From NCBI RefSeq assembly GCF_022605725.1, contig NC_065554.1:13535100-13599099 (forward strand): a DNA stretch of 64,000 nucleotides, written 5' to 3'. The notes under the pieces were generated by a model that worked only from the letters and a program-made list of their open reading frames with translations, searched no databases and had not been told where the DNA came from. Each line of letters opens with the position of its first letter. Within the stretch, counting starts at the first letter, position 1. The translations under genes were made by a program, and so were the position numbers. Shown here in pieces: positions 24,980 through 39,500 of the stretch. The DNA is from Anthonomus grandis grandis (Eukaryota > Arthropoda > Insecta > Coleoptera > Curculionidae).

Positions 24980-27470
24980 AAATAATATAGGCATATATTT
25001 AAATAAAAAAACACGAAGGCGAAAAAAATTAACAAAATAAATGAAACTTCTTAGTGTTTATCAATAGAAAAGACAATTGACGTTTCCATCGGTCAAATAT
25101 TAGGGAAAATAACAAATATATACCAAGAAACCTAAATCATATCGAATAAAACGAGTTTAGCCGGCGATTGAAATTTAGAATCACCCTTCTCGTCACTGAG
25201 TCGCGATCGAATTCGATAGACAATCTAGGTATTTCAAAAATGCTAAATCATATATTTGTCTCTTTAATATGCATTTGCAGTAGATTAAATTTTGCCTCAA
25301 TTATATGGAGTTATGTTTACTGCACTTATAAATATAGAATTGAAAAAGTAATTTTTTTTAAGTTTATCTTATAAGCAGCATGGGAAGCTTATGCAGAGAT
25401 CTTTTTTTCTGTATACCATTCCGACATACGCACAGTTCACAATTTTGACAAATATACAGAATGCTAAGGTTTGGCAATACTCAAAATACCGAACACAATA
25501 TGATTTTTTTTTTTTAATTCTTAAAATGCCTTGAAAGGACCATTAAAGAGATGTATTTTACAATTCTAGAGTTTTTCTCTTCAGTTAATTATTGGTACTT
25601 TGATATTGTACTTGGTAAAATAATCTCTTTAGTTTTTTTTAATAGATAAGTAGTGGATACTATAGCAGATTTATGTGTAAATAAATTATTAAGTCAATGG
25701 TAGAAAAGCAAACACACTGAAAAATTTAATTTATAATTTAAAGAATCACAAAATCAAAAGCCTTCGATCCAATACTTTCTAAACCCTGATTGTTTGGGTA
25801 GTAAAATATCATTCTTATTAAGAAATGTTCGTACTTGAGAGTCAAGAAGCAGGTAGCTAATAGACCTTACCTCACCATAACAAGTTTAATTGTCCACTTT
25901 AGGTAACCATTAGGCACCCCAAATGCTTTGTCTCAACCTTTAAGGAAGTCGTTTTTTACGCTCATTAACTATATAGAGAATATAAGGATAATAGAGATTA
26001 ACTAAAGTTATATTAATATTATCCCTTCCAAACGCCTTTTATATAATATTTACTGGAATTTTAAAAATATCGCGGTAATTAACAGTTTTTAAAGAAAATG
26101 TATTTAATATTAGTAGAGAACTATTATAATAAAAACTATTTTTCCTACATTGACTTTACTATAAATATTACTGCGCTCGATAAAATATTTATTTAACTTA
26201 TTAATTTTTTTTAATTTCTTCGTTTCCGGTATTTGTTTTTTGCTTACAAGTTAATATTTTATTTAATTCGTTCTGTTTCTCCTTGTGTTTTTCAAATTTA
26301 TTCCTGGACAAAGCATTTCTTCTGCTCTGCAGTAGCAGTATAGTTTCTAAGGTTTTTATAAATAAAAAAAAAACATTGCTTATAAATAATGTCAAAAATA
26401 TGTCCTATGGTATTAGAATATGTGATCAATAAAAAGTTTTTATTTTATTTATGAACCCATAATAAATAAAGAAATGTTCGTTAAAAATGTAGTAGAAAAG
26501 CGAGAGATTTCATTTAACTAGAACATGAAATAACCCGGGATGTTGGTATGTGGAGCATTTCATGCAAAAGCAAGTCTTTATTAAAAACTACAACTTTAGT
26601 CTTTTGATTTTAAGTAATAGAAGGGCATTGGGATCTTTTAGTATTACCATACAAGATTAAAACCCAGCTGCCACATAATATCGTCAGAAAATCGTTTTAA
26701 TAGTTATTAAAACTGCCATGTTTCTGCCTATCAAGTTACCATTCAATCTTCAATCCATTTTACATTTATGAAACGTATTTAATAGATATTATGACAATGA
26801 TAAACGTTGTTGAACGGAAACAAAAATTGTCGTAAAAATTCCTTATTAACGACTATTTTTTTCCATTTTGCAGCTTTGATTTTGTTTCAATAATGGGTAT
26901 TCTAACTTCTTTTGTTTTTCTTTTCTAACAATTTTTAAAATTTTTAATTTATATCAGTCGTTACATAACCAATTACATTTTTAGTACTTCTATCAATGTA
27001 CTTGTATTAAAAAAAAATGTGTTGATAAAAAAACTTATTAGGAAGTATGTATATGTTTTTTATTGCGAAAAGTAGATCGTTCCTTAGATAACATTAAAAA
27101 AAGAGATAGTAATGACGTCAAAGCGATGACGCACTTTTTTTGGGTTTGAGAGCTTTTAAGCAATTTTATAACATAAGGGTAATACAGATATTATTTTCTT
27201 ACAGGTATTTGATAACTTTCAGTTTATATTATTAATTCGCTCAATAACCAATAAACATGAAAAGTTTTAGCCTATTTAGATGTTTATCATTTTAAAGTGA
27301 TGTGAAAATCCTCTCAATACTCATCAGTTTATTTATTAGGATAATGTTCCATCCCATGATCTAGACATTCGATATTATGACCTTGATGTAAATATTATCT
27401 AGCGATTTAAAATAATTAATTGATATCAAAATCAATTCATATGCGTTAATAACCATTTATTTGATTTATT
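24980..27470. other. AT-rich DNA, nothing recognised
   Basis: No repeat or coding signature supported upstream of transporter exon 1. Any non-coding first exon and promoter could lie here but I cannot place them. Confidence 0.4.
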
Positions 27471-27485
27471 ATACGTTTGTTTTAG

Positions 27486-27553
27486 GAAACCAAAAATTTG
27501 TGGGATGATTGCAGCGTGATTTTCTCTATATAAGTCAAAATGGATCCTATAGG
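27486..27553 (+). CDS. Transporter exon 1: 5'UTR tail plus start codon (MDPIG)
   Basis: An ATG at 27540 opens four codons plus two bases, then a consensus donor GTAAGT at 27554. Joined to exon 2 across 16,065 bp it stays in frame and gives MDPIG-IEEN. A pyrimidine-rich acceptor (TTTGTTTTAG) ends at 27485, so this looks like an internal exon whose first 54 bases are 5'UTR. The true promoter exon would then lie further upstream and is not identified. Exon 2 has no in-frame Met, so some upstream start exon is required. A different upstream start exon cannot be excluded. Confidence 0.55.
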
Positions 27554-30500
27554 GTAAGTAACACTAAAAGTTAACCTGATAATTTTAGGACTTTTATATT
27601 AATTTATTATTAAATACAAATAAGTTTTTTTAAGATTCTAAAAGAGTCCATTTAATATACAAGGGAAATAACAATTTTTCCTTGAAAAATATTACAAATA
27701 AAATCTTCAATTGATGAATGGAATTAGTACATAAAATTGTATTTATCAATAACCTGCGTCCCTTAAATGTTGAAACAAAATTCTAGGATTAATAATATTA
27801 ATTTAAAATATTTTAAAAGTTTTGATCATCAAACTGGGAGCAGAAATAGAGCCATTATACCCAACTATTATGTATGTCACGTTAGATGTATTTCCTTATT
27901 GCCATAAATAATTAAGATAAAAATATATATATTTTGGTAAAAACAGAAATTATGTTATATTTAGTTTTTTTTGCTAATTGCTACCAACTGCATATAGTTT
28001 GCCCATTTTACGCAGTTAAATTCACCAATAAAAACACTAAATTATATTATAAGACAATTATAAATTAATATTCTGAGCAATTTTTTTTTTAATTTTGGTG
28101 ACTATATCTTCGATATTTATCAGTTTTACCAAGAACCTGTCGAATTTTTATAAAAAATGGCAAAATTTATTAGTATAGATATATATATATATATATGAAG
28201 TGTTTCACAAATGTCATGCGGTCCAATTGCTCATCGTTTTTAAGTAATTGTCGGCGTTTAATTTACAATATATCCCTAAAAGCTTATATTCCTTTTAATT
28301 AAGGACTGTATTCTAAAACAAGCCAGCCAGAAAAATTTCCGCATTCTAAATTTGCTAATTAATAAATGAAATACAATAAATACTCGAAGATGGTGAGAGA
28401 TTAAACCTCATGTTTCTTACTAGAAATTACGTCCTCTATGACTTTCTTAAGATTGGACTTCGACCTTATATTTAAAATAAATTTTTTGTCTTATTTTAAG
28501 TTCTTTCTATTAGTTTCTAATTAGAAATAATTTAAAAGTTAATTAGTCAAGCACGCTCTTTCGATGAATTTAAAGAGTCTCTAATAAAGGTCATTTTCGC
28601 AAATAATATAATCAAATAAAATAAGTCCTAACTAACTTCATCTCCGAAGAAGAATTACTACAGTACTAGAAGAATAATATAAGAAACAGTTTTGATTTTC
28701 TTGTGATCAACATTTTAAAAATATTTATTATTTTATTACGTAACATAGTAGATTTTCATTTATTTTTAAACTTAAAATTACTCTTAGTTTCTGAGATACA
28801 AGGAGGTTTATATGAAATGATAATTGTTTGAAGTTTCTAAATTTTTCTATGCTTCTACTTGATGTATTTGAATCTTTAAATAGCATTTAATTTTCGTGAT
28901 ATACTTGTCAACTTTTAAATATCCATCTTTTTTTTTCCCTGGTTTTTAATTCCATTCAAAGTAATATGTGTAACTCTTCTTGCATTTTGGTTCACAGAAA
29001 TCACAAAAATAGTCATATTAGAAAAATCAAAAACTTGATTTTCAAAGTTTATTTGCCATCTTCTAAAAATAAGTTGATTTGATTTTAACTTTAAATTTTT
29101 TATAAAGATATTTGCTGTCCAAGATATGGAAATGTACACTTATATATATAGTATACCCAAATAAGATCCAGGTTTGTATTTTAAAAAATTAAGTTTTTAA
29201 AGATAGTAGTATTCTAAACAAATCTAGGAAGATTAGAGCCTTTTAGATATGAGATGAGGGATGGAAGCTTGGATGATAAGCTAATCGACAAAGTCTCTAA
29301 ATTCAGTTCTTCAACTTTCAGTTAACAATATATCTGTGAATTTTTATACGTAAAAATCATAGAATGTAGGAGGCTAATTTTCAATTTTTTACTTTCAGCA
29401 AACACGAAGTGGTAAACGGTAATCAGATCACATGAATTTAACATTATATTTTTACATTTATGTCGTAATTATTGCCTAGTTAATTATTGCATTAGACATA
29501 ATTCATTTCAGTCACTATGAAAGAATGCTTCTTTTTCCTCCTCTCATTATAGGCATTAAGCCTATACAGGGTGATTTTCAACCTATGCGCATAAACTTGG
29601 GAAATGATAGCTGATGAGTAATAATGAGTAATAATGAAAAAAAAAATGTAGTAAAATATTTTTAGTTTTGGAGATCCATATTTTTTAAAATAAAAAACGT
29701 GTATTTTTTAACGTGTTTAATTTAAACTAATTTAAAGCAACTGTTCGAAGTTGTTTCCATTATTTTCGATACAGACTTGAGCTCGTCGAATCCATGAGAC
29801 GTTTCATTTACATGCACGGGCCAAACCAGACTGTAGGCGAATTGCGTTACTAGCAGCGTTTATGCGATATCGTAGCTCTTGCTCAGTATCAATTTCGTTT
29901 GTTTTCATATGACCCTACAAATAAAAGTCCAATGGATTAAGATCAGGTGAGCGAGGGGGCCACCCAACTGGACCATCACGGCCTATCCATCGTCCGGGAA
30001 ACACACGATCTAAATGTTGTCGCACTGGTCGTGAAAAATGTGGTGAAACACTATCATGAAGAAACCACATGTCCTGCCTAACGTTGAGATTGACATTTTC
30101 AAGGAGCACTGGTAAATTGTTGCGCAAAAATTCTAAATACCGAGCACCAGTCAAACGATTTTCCAGAATAAAAGGTCCGATGAGCATCCCGTTCAGAATT
30201 CCAGTCCATACATTTACAGAAAAACGTTGATGAGAGTATGTTCTCCGTGTAATATGCGGATGTTCCAAAGCCCACTAATGAGTGTTATGAAAGTTGAAAA
30301 TTCCATTGCGTGTAAAATTTGCCTCATCCGTAACTAAAATGTTCATGGTAAAGTTTGGGCTTAACTGCTGGTGATGTAACAACCACTCACAAAAGTGTAC
30401 TCGAAGCGGCAAATCTCTTGGAAGTAGGGTTTGTACCCTCTGCACATGAAACGGGTACAGCAACTCGTGCCTTAAAATTTGCCAACTTGTAGATTGCGAT

Positions 30501-33500
30501 ATTCCAAATCGCGCTGCAATTGTCCTAGTGCTAATTTCAGGTTGTTCTGCGATAACTTCTAAAATATCCTCCTCCAGATTTAGAATGTGCCTAGGTCTAA
30601 TAGCTCCTCCATCTTGTCCAGGCCGCGGCCGCGAATTGCCAGTTTCTCTACCCCGCTGAATAACAGGTAAGTAAGCCCCACATCTCGGGTGATATCTTCG
30701 GGGAAATCTTTGGGCATACAAATCAGTTGCTGCCACTGCATTCTGACGCGTTTCTCCGTAAACCAAAACCATGTTGACAAGTTCTTCGTTTGTAAAAATA
30801 TGCGCCATTACATTTGACGCTTTTATTTTGTTCGTGTGAAAATAACGATCGAAAACGATCACAGCCACCAACAAACTAAGTACTGCTTAAGATTCCAAAC
30901 AACAAATTCCAAACATTATGACTTGTTTACTATCAGTTATTAATAAACAAAATAAGTTCGTCTGATACACGTTCTGTTGACATTTGTTTAACTTTATTTC
31001 GGAAACCAAAAATATTTTACTACATTTTTTTCTCATTATTACACATTATTGATCTTCATCTACCATTTCCCAAGTTTATGCGCATAGGTTGAAAATCACC
31101 CTGTATTGTCCAACTTAATTCTCTTGACATGTTGAGGCCCATTGCTCTATTATTATACTATTTCTCCATCGATTACTTTGGAAGTCTTCCAAAGAGGGCG
31201 CCTTGTCCATGGGTCTTCTATCTCTAGCGATTTTTGCCAGTCTTCCTTCTGTCATCCTGTTCACTTGGCTTTGCCACTGCCTTCTACGTTTGCATACCTA
31301 TCTCATGATGTCCATTCCACTTCACATTCATGTCTAATGTGTTTGTTTTTCTATCTATTAAAGTTTGGTCTCATAGCAGTAAGAAACAGGTTTGCGACAA
31401 ATAAACATACGCAATAGAGTAAAATGCGTTCTCACAGAAACTTGTGATTGGTTTCAAATCAAAAGTTTTATGTTTTTACACAAATTTCTTATCATAATCT
31501 GATAGTCAGACTTGTTTTCGGATTTATTTTAGGCAAAGTGTCAGAAAATTCATGTAGCCAATCAACGCCTATTTTTTGAATATGAACATTTGATTTGTCG
31601 TTTTTTATAATCTCTGATATTTGTTTTGAAATCGTATTTTAAATTGTTAGAATAGTCTTAAAATACACATTAAGGAAATGAATGACTTTGATTCGTCGGA
31701 AGAATCAAAGTGAATCAATGAATTATCAGAATTTTCTGATCCGACACAGACTTAAAAGATTAACTTGAAGAACAGATAAGGCCCAAAAATCAGTACGTTT
31801 ATGTTTTTTTGTGATACATGTTATAAAAGTGTGGTTAGTTTTCTTGCTCTTCTTCTTTTAAATTGGACTTCACCCACCCGTGTTTGACCCACAGATGGTT
31901 TCAAGTCGATCAGAAGGAGCACAGAACACAGGTTTTGTATATTTTTATCTTTGAATTTTGCTCAGGTTATTCCATATAATATCCTAAAGTGCACCTGGAA
32001 TTCAGCTGGCTTTGCTGGAATTTCAGGGAATATTTTTCTATCGGAATATTTTGACATATTGGCTTTAGGTGGCCATGAAAGGTCATGAGGCAACAATGCT
32101 ATGGTATTGATATTTTACAGTTACATTTAGTTCATTTATGATAAATACGCTTGGGTGTTTTTTTTAAAAAATGACCCAAAAATTTATTTAAATGGAAAGA
32201 AATAGTTATTCAAATGAAGTGTTAATAAATCTATTTATTATTAATGGGCAATGTGACAAAATTGTAGCAAAAACATGCAGAAAGTTCAACCCAATTTACA
32301 AATAAATTATAAAAATTGAAAATTTGTGCGAATACAAAATAACTTTGTACAATTAAACTACGCAACTTAAGAATGATAGAAGTTTAGCCAAGCCTGTAAC
32401 GTCTGATGAGGACAACATCGAGAATGTTTTAGCCTACTTTCACGCATATCCACAAGCTTCCATTCAGAGTGCAGCAGATGATTTAGGCCTAACTTATTAT
32501 TCTGTGTAAAAAATTCTGGACGGCAATAGTATGCATCATCGGCAATAATAAACTGGATGATTACCAACGTCGTGTTCGATCTTGTGACATTTCTGATACG
32601 CACTCAAGAGGATCCAAACTTTCTAAAAAAAATTATATGGACAGATGAAGTAAAGTTTTCTAGAGAAGGTATTTTTCATAGAAGAAATCAATATTTTTGG
32701 GCTAATCAAAATCCACATGCGGCTAAGGAAATGGGATTTCAAGAAAAATTTAGTTTTAATGTTTATTGTTTACTAAAAGACAATCAAATAGCTTGTTTCA
32801 TCTACGACGGGTCATTAAACTCCCATAAATACCTTCAGATTTTGCGCTCACTAGTAGAAAATTTTCTGGAAAATTTAACGCTTGAAGATTATCGCACTTG
32901 CTGGTTGCAATTGGATGGAGCACACGCTCATTGCATTGAGAAGGCGTTTGGGACCATGGGATTGACCTGTTTGATCACTTGATCTTACACCACTTGATTT
33001 TTTGAAGGATAATTTTGGGATAATTTGAAGCAAATGGTATACAAGACATCGGTAAACAGTAAACAGGAACTACTTTAACGACTTATCAATAATTGTATTG
33101 GTCAACAACATCTTTCTGAAATACAAGCAGTGACAACACATGCTGTACAACGCAGAATTTTGAAGTGCTTAGAAGTCAATGGCAATCATTTTGAAAATGT
33201 ATTGTAAATTACTTATAATCTTAGGAGAACTAATGAAATCAGTCTTAAGTTATGAAACAAATTGTATAAAGTTATTTCGTATTCGCACAAATTTTCGTTT
33301 ATCCATTTTTTGTAAATTAGGGTATATTTGGTTTCGGCATGTTCTTGCTATAATTTTCTCACAGTATCCATGAATAATAAATAGATTCATCAAAACTTGA
33401 TGATAGATTCAACAAAATCAATTGTTTGGTCATGGCCGCGTAAGGCAAGTATGTCAAAATATTCCGATTTTTACAGAAACTTGCTTCTTATTTCAGAAAC

Positions 33501-36500
33501 CAAACTACTTAGATATAGAAATATGATACCTCGTTAGAAAAGGATTTCAATTTGCTTTTAGAATATGGTATAATATACAGGTGTTCCATTTAAAAAAATG
33601 CATTTTTCACAATTTTTGTATTTAGCGGTAAAATCACTAATTTTGACCAACCCTGTATGTATAATGTAAAACAAATTTTTATAATGAAGACTAATGTACA
33701 ATATTTCCGTAAATTAGGTTTATAATTTCAATTTTCTGCGCGTTCCAGTGCCGTAGTAATAAAAAATTTATTTGTAGCTATGTTTTGGTCAAAAAATAAA
33801 GAAAATAATGAATTTCTCGAAAACCACTAAAGATAGGTATAGGATCTTATCGGAAGGTAACTTACACAAAAACAATCGTAAAGTGATAGCAGATCGGAAA
33901 ATAAATTAATATACAGGGTAGTCCATTTAAAATAACAAAGTTGCTAGTATTTTTTGATATAAGCGGCAACGCTGTATCGCTAAAAATATTTTTAATCGTT
34001 AGATCACCAGCTAAAATGTATGATGCCAGATTTCAATTTTCCATAAACGTCTAAGGTACCATCAACCATCAACAACCCTGTATGCATCTAAAATTAAATG
34101 TTTGTACCAATGCAGGAAAGATCTCGCAATTCATAATAGTATTTCGGCGTAGTTTTTGATTATGGAATAATTTCACCTGATATATTCGGTACCAGGATTT
34201 GTTGCTCTGTTGCTCCTTTTAAATAATGCTTGGAAACATTGAAGTCAAAAATTCTAAACTATTCAGAGATAGTATGTCCCATTTTCACTTTTTTATCGCC
34301 ATCTAACAGTCATAATTTCAAATATGGATTAGGATTACATGAAGCAGAAAAAAAATAGTTTTGCAAAATGTATATCTTATATTTTAAATTATACAAAATG
34401 TATAATATATAACATTCCCGTCGCCTTATTAAAAAAATTAGAAACTTTTGCATTTCCATTTGTTAATAATTGTAAAAAATTGATTTGGTCCTTTTTCATA
34501 TATTATTTTAGATTTCAGAAACTAAGAGATATTTAGCAATAAAGAAAACATAATTCTAACAGGCATTAAAATGAAAAAACTTCTAATTTAATTGACCTTA
34601 AAACTTCCGAAAAGTAACGTTTTTTATACAGCTTTTAATAAAATGTTATATACTAATTACTAATTATATAATACCTAATATACTATAAATATACGTGCAT
34701 AATAATAATAATAATGTCTAAAATAGAAATCATTTTATTTTAATTATTTGTTTTTACTTACAGAGCCAGTTGTTTTAATTTGCAGTAAGTACCTACATTT
34801 TATTCGATATTTTGGTTACGGTGTGTGCTTTATGTGTTGCAAAGTAGCATTTGTTTTGGTATTTAAGTAGTAAATTATTGATATTAATATATAAGGTAGG
34901 CACCAGCATATGGTTATTTTCCTAAAATATTATACCAGTTTGAAATAAATTATTTATGCCAAGTAAGTATAATTAATTGCTCCGATTGTCTCTGACAATA
35001 AAACATTATTCGCGGTCAAATTACAGGTTAGTAGTTTTTCTGGTAGTTTTAAATATGTCATGTTTAACTGGACTTAGTGATGGCAAATTCTCAAGAATGC
35101 AAAATCAGAGATTATTGTCGATATGGAATTTTTTGTGAACGAACCATTCAAAAAAGAAAATTTATTTCATTGAATAACATACACAAATTGAATTTTTTCT
35201 TAACAAAAAATAAAGGATGCGGTGATTAAATAAAGAAGTAAAGTTCTCGTCCTCAAATTCAGAATCTATTTCTATAATTAGCTCATCCTAGTCATCTACA
35301 CTCGGAATTTCAATATGCTGATAAAAAGTTGTGGGATTTTGTTTTTTGAACAATAAAAGTCACCTTACCAACCCGTTCAGTTATTAACCCGTTTCTTTTA
35401 GAGGAGTGGATAAAATCATAAGTACTGAAACTTCGTTCAGTCACAGAACTGCATGCTTAATATATCAACTGCTTATTTAGTTAATTTTGTCTGAAACATG
35501 GACCAAGAACGTATTGTTCTCCAAAAAAAATTATCTTACTTTTAAATTCAGTTCCTTTAGTTTGTTCTGTTCTGCTTAAATCAACATTATTAAATAGGAT
35601 AGGATCCGATATACAGGGTGTTCAAAATTCGATGCAAATATTTTAAGAGCATGTTGTTGGAATTAAAACAACACTTTTTTTCCTATAAACATGTATCCTA
35701 AAAGACTCTCCCTTAGAGTTACAGTCCGCGCAAATTGCTTGAAGAAAATCGATTATTTGAAACTGACTACAGAATGATATACGTATGATCTGTTAAAAAT
35801 TTGCAAGTCGTTTTTTTTTGTGTTGTTTTAAGTGCTCTTGACATTTTCCATCCCAAACATGGTGTAAACCCAGATTCAGCGGCGCTTACCTTCGTGATAG
35901 CCCATATCTTGGGTCTTTAATGAGAATTTTGAAAACCTAGAATACCAGTTAGCAATAAAAAAATCTATATTATCATTTCTCACATTTTTTCGATACAACT
36001 AATGTGATTCGACAAAAATTAAAGTAGTCACGGTTCACTTCGTTTTTTCTAATTTGATAGTTTAAACGGGTTTAATAATTATCCTCATTTGTTTACCAGC
36101 AATTTTCTCAAAAATTGTTTTGAAAAAATGCACGGAACCAAAATTTTATATTTTTTCACGGCTATCTAGATGGTGTTGCCAGATTTTGAATTTTCTTGTC
36201 GGAAACGTAAAATAAGAGCCATGAGAAGGGTAAGCTTTCCTGAAACTTCCCTATAATTGAATTTACATCATTTTTGGGACGGAACATGAAAAAAACACCT
36301 AAAACACGGGGACTTCATTTTTATCAATTAATTTACGCCGGCTGCAGCTCTGAGGGAAAGCATTTTAGGACATATATTTATAGAAAAAAAAAAATGTTAT
36401 TAAGAGTTCAATAATACGCTCTAAATTGTGTAATTTAGGCCTGCATAAGAAAAATGTTTTAGAAATGCCGAATGAAATTTTGCAAATAATATTGTTACCC

Positions 36501-39500
36501 CCATCAAAGTCAGATGCTTACTAATGTCGTATCGAAAAACAACGACGTAGCAGGCTATTTGCAGAGCGCACGAAATGCATTGACATATTAAAGAACCTTT
36601 CTATGCATCATGATCAGTTCCCCAACTTGTATATTTAATCTCTTTATAGATGGTAATAATACGGCTGATTTTCTTTATCAACCTGATGAACCCTATGCAT
36701 TAGGTAATCAAATTCGACCGTTAATTTTAGTGCACTTATTGACGGATTTGGTTCTACAGCACTTAAAACATCTTGAATACTTTTGCCACACTTTTGCCCC
36801 AAACGTGGAGTTTTTTACTAGTTTTCATTAAGATCAATCAAGCAAATATCAAATCAAAAAATTTAAATGACGACAAACATAATTAAAATACACCATAAGA
36901 CCAAATTTTATGTTATACCTCTGTCTGCTGCAATTAATTTTTAATTTTGATGAAATTTTCTGTGAATTATTATTTCCTTATTTCTTTTTATAAACTAAAA
37001 CTACAGGTTTGCCTCTACCTACTGGTTATCATGTTAAGTAAGAATCCCATAAGTTAAAACCTTCTGGGTACATACATTGATAGAAACTAACCTTAATAAA
37101 AATTGTTTTTTCTTAAAAACTGCTTATTTTATCGATATTGATAGTGCTTTTTTAGAGTAATGTTTGAGCTATCTAATAAAAAACTTTTTTTTTGCTTTTA
37201 CCATACGAGTTGTAAACATTGTAAGAATCTGTTAAAGGTAACACGTTTGTGAAAAATCAAATTATTCAGATATATCTAGAAATAGATTCATTGTAAGTGG
37301 CCGTATCAACTCATCCTCATATTAAAAACTTTATTTTATACCAAACATTTTAAAAGAACATTATCAAAACCGTTTAGAGATGTAAGTACTTATAACTCCG
37401 TCCAAAGGGGCTTTAGGAAAAAGTTGTAGTAAAACTTTCTTTTCCTGCAAGCTATGCGATATTGCCGATATATTTTAAAATATTTTATATATTACCTGTT
37501 AACCTATACATTTACCTGTACACCTTTTTAATTAATTGGAAATTAGAGATTCAGTCTAACTAAAAGTCCATTATAGTTCAAATAGGCGATATTTATGTAG
37601 GGCATTAATGTCTTTCCTAGAGCTTTGCTCTTAGATTCCTATTAACTCTACAAATAATTTTTTCATTTCATAATTTCCTTTCCGTTCATTTTTAAAAATT
37701 GTCGGCTTCTTAGGTTTATTTTAAATGCTTTCTATCATATAGTTAAAAGCTTTCCTGGTGAAAGCTCTTTTAATTTTTTAATTGCATTTGCATTAATTTA
37801 ACTTTTACATCCATAAAAATTGAAAATAGACTCAAGAAAATCAATATATATCTGATTCGATCGGTGATGACAGTATCAAAATATCCCCATTTTCTTTATG
37901 GAATCATTGTGATCCCATATTACGAACTTCTCTCAAAAAAAACTTAATTTACCCTAAAAAATTTAGAGTTATCTTTATTAATCTGATTATTAACTTTTTA
38001 CTGGTGGATAATGTTGGATTATTTTCAGCAAGTTTGTAGTCATAAAAAGAGTTTCGTTTGTTAAATCTATTTATAGCTATGTAGAGTAGCTAGTAAATGG
38101 GCAACTAAAACAGAGCCGTTTATATACTTTAACTAATTACCTTAATACCAGAACCAAGCAAAAAAACGAGTCCTAAATAAACTATTTTGCCTTTTTGGAA
38201 AAAAAAAATTATACGTTACAGACTTTTATTGATAAATTTCCTATCGTTTAGCGGGAAACAAACATTTCTAAATCCAGGCAAATGGTTTTTTTATTCCAAA
38301 ACTAGAGGTGTTATGATCTTGTTTACCAGAAAATATAGATTTTCCAGGCTCCATTGATCTCAGATAGTGTTTCGTCAAGTAAAAAAAATAAACTTGATAT
38401 ATGGAAAATAGTAACGTCATTGAGTTATTATAGAGAACGGATAATAAAAAATTCATAAATTTTACAATATTTGAAATATATTTTTGTCAAAATATTTAAA
38501 CAAATTTTGTATTGTTCTATGATAAACATTAACGTAGTTTACGTATTTCCCATTATACATATACCGAGTGTCAATTTCAAAAATTATCAATGCAAATATC
38601 TCTAAAACTGAAAAAGTTAGAAAAGTGCAATTTGCTACAAATGTTATTTAGGTAGGGGGAACTAAAACCATCATATTTTGATTATAGGGTGCGTCATCAC
38701 TTTGGGTCTAGTGCACCCCTACCCTACATATTTAAAAGATAGTAGAGACAGGAGTAGTATTGACCTGCATAAGAGTTTTTCGTAAATTGTGTACAGGGTC
38801 AAAGAAAGGTATAAGTTAAATAAAATAAACTCTGTTTTAAAAACTGCTATTTTATTTAATTAAATGGTCAAAATGTTTTATATTTTGGGCTAAACAAAAG
38901 TATATTCTATTTTCAAACTTATTTCTCACATTTTGAAACACTTCTTTTGGAATACATGCACATTCTGTAATAATCCATTGCTGAAGATCATCGAGTGGAG
39001 CTGGTGGCATTTTTAAACGTAAAAGTTTTTAAGTGACCCCAGAGGACTTAGTCAAGGGGTGTTAAATCGGGTGATCTTGCCGGACATTCCATTGGACTTC
39101 TCTCATTTAAAATTTTAGGGTTGACGTGCATCGGACATGCAAGGGGTAACTCACGGTATAAACAAAATATGGTGTTTATAGTTTCCCCTACCTGTATAAC
39201 ATCTTTACCAAATCGCGCGTTTCTAACTTTTTTAGTTTCAAAAATATTTGCATTAAAATTGACACCCTGTATAATGGTAAATATTATTACAAAACAATGC
39301 AGACTACATTATCTTAAGTAGAATTTGATGTATATTGTTGTTCTTCTCATAGCTCTCGCTGTAGATTTTATCATGTCAGCAGATGTAATTAAAAAGGCAC
39401 CACCCAATGAATAAAGATATAGGGAATTTATTCCATCCAACACCTTTATAGAAAACGTTTTATTCTAAATTTTCCAACCCAACCCGTACTAAATAAATAT

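Noticed and set aside
27525..27533. TATATAA-like word just before the ATG of transporter exon 1
   Set aside because: Only about 10 bases from the start codon and downstream of a good splice acceptor, so it is more likely 5'UTR than a TATA box.
28915..29139. 74-codon frame on the - strand
   Set aside because: AT-driven composition, no domain, no repeat context.
36440..36831. Frame with 'MPNEILQIILLPP'-like text followed by a 73-codon frame
   Set aside because: Looks faintly like an F-box start, but frames do not join, and no further motif is present.
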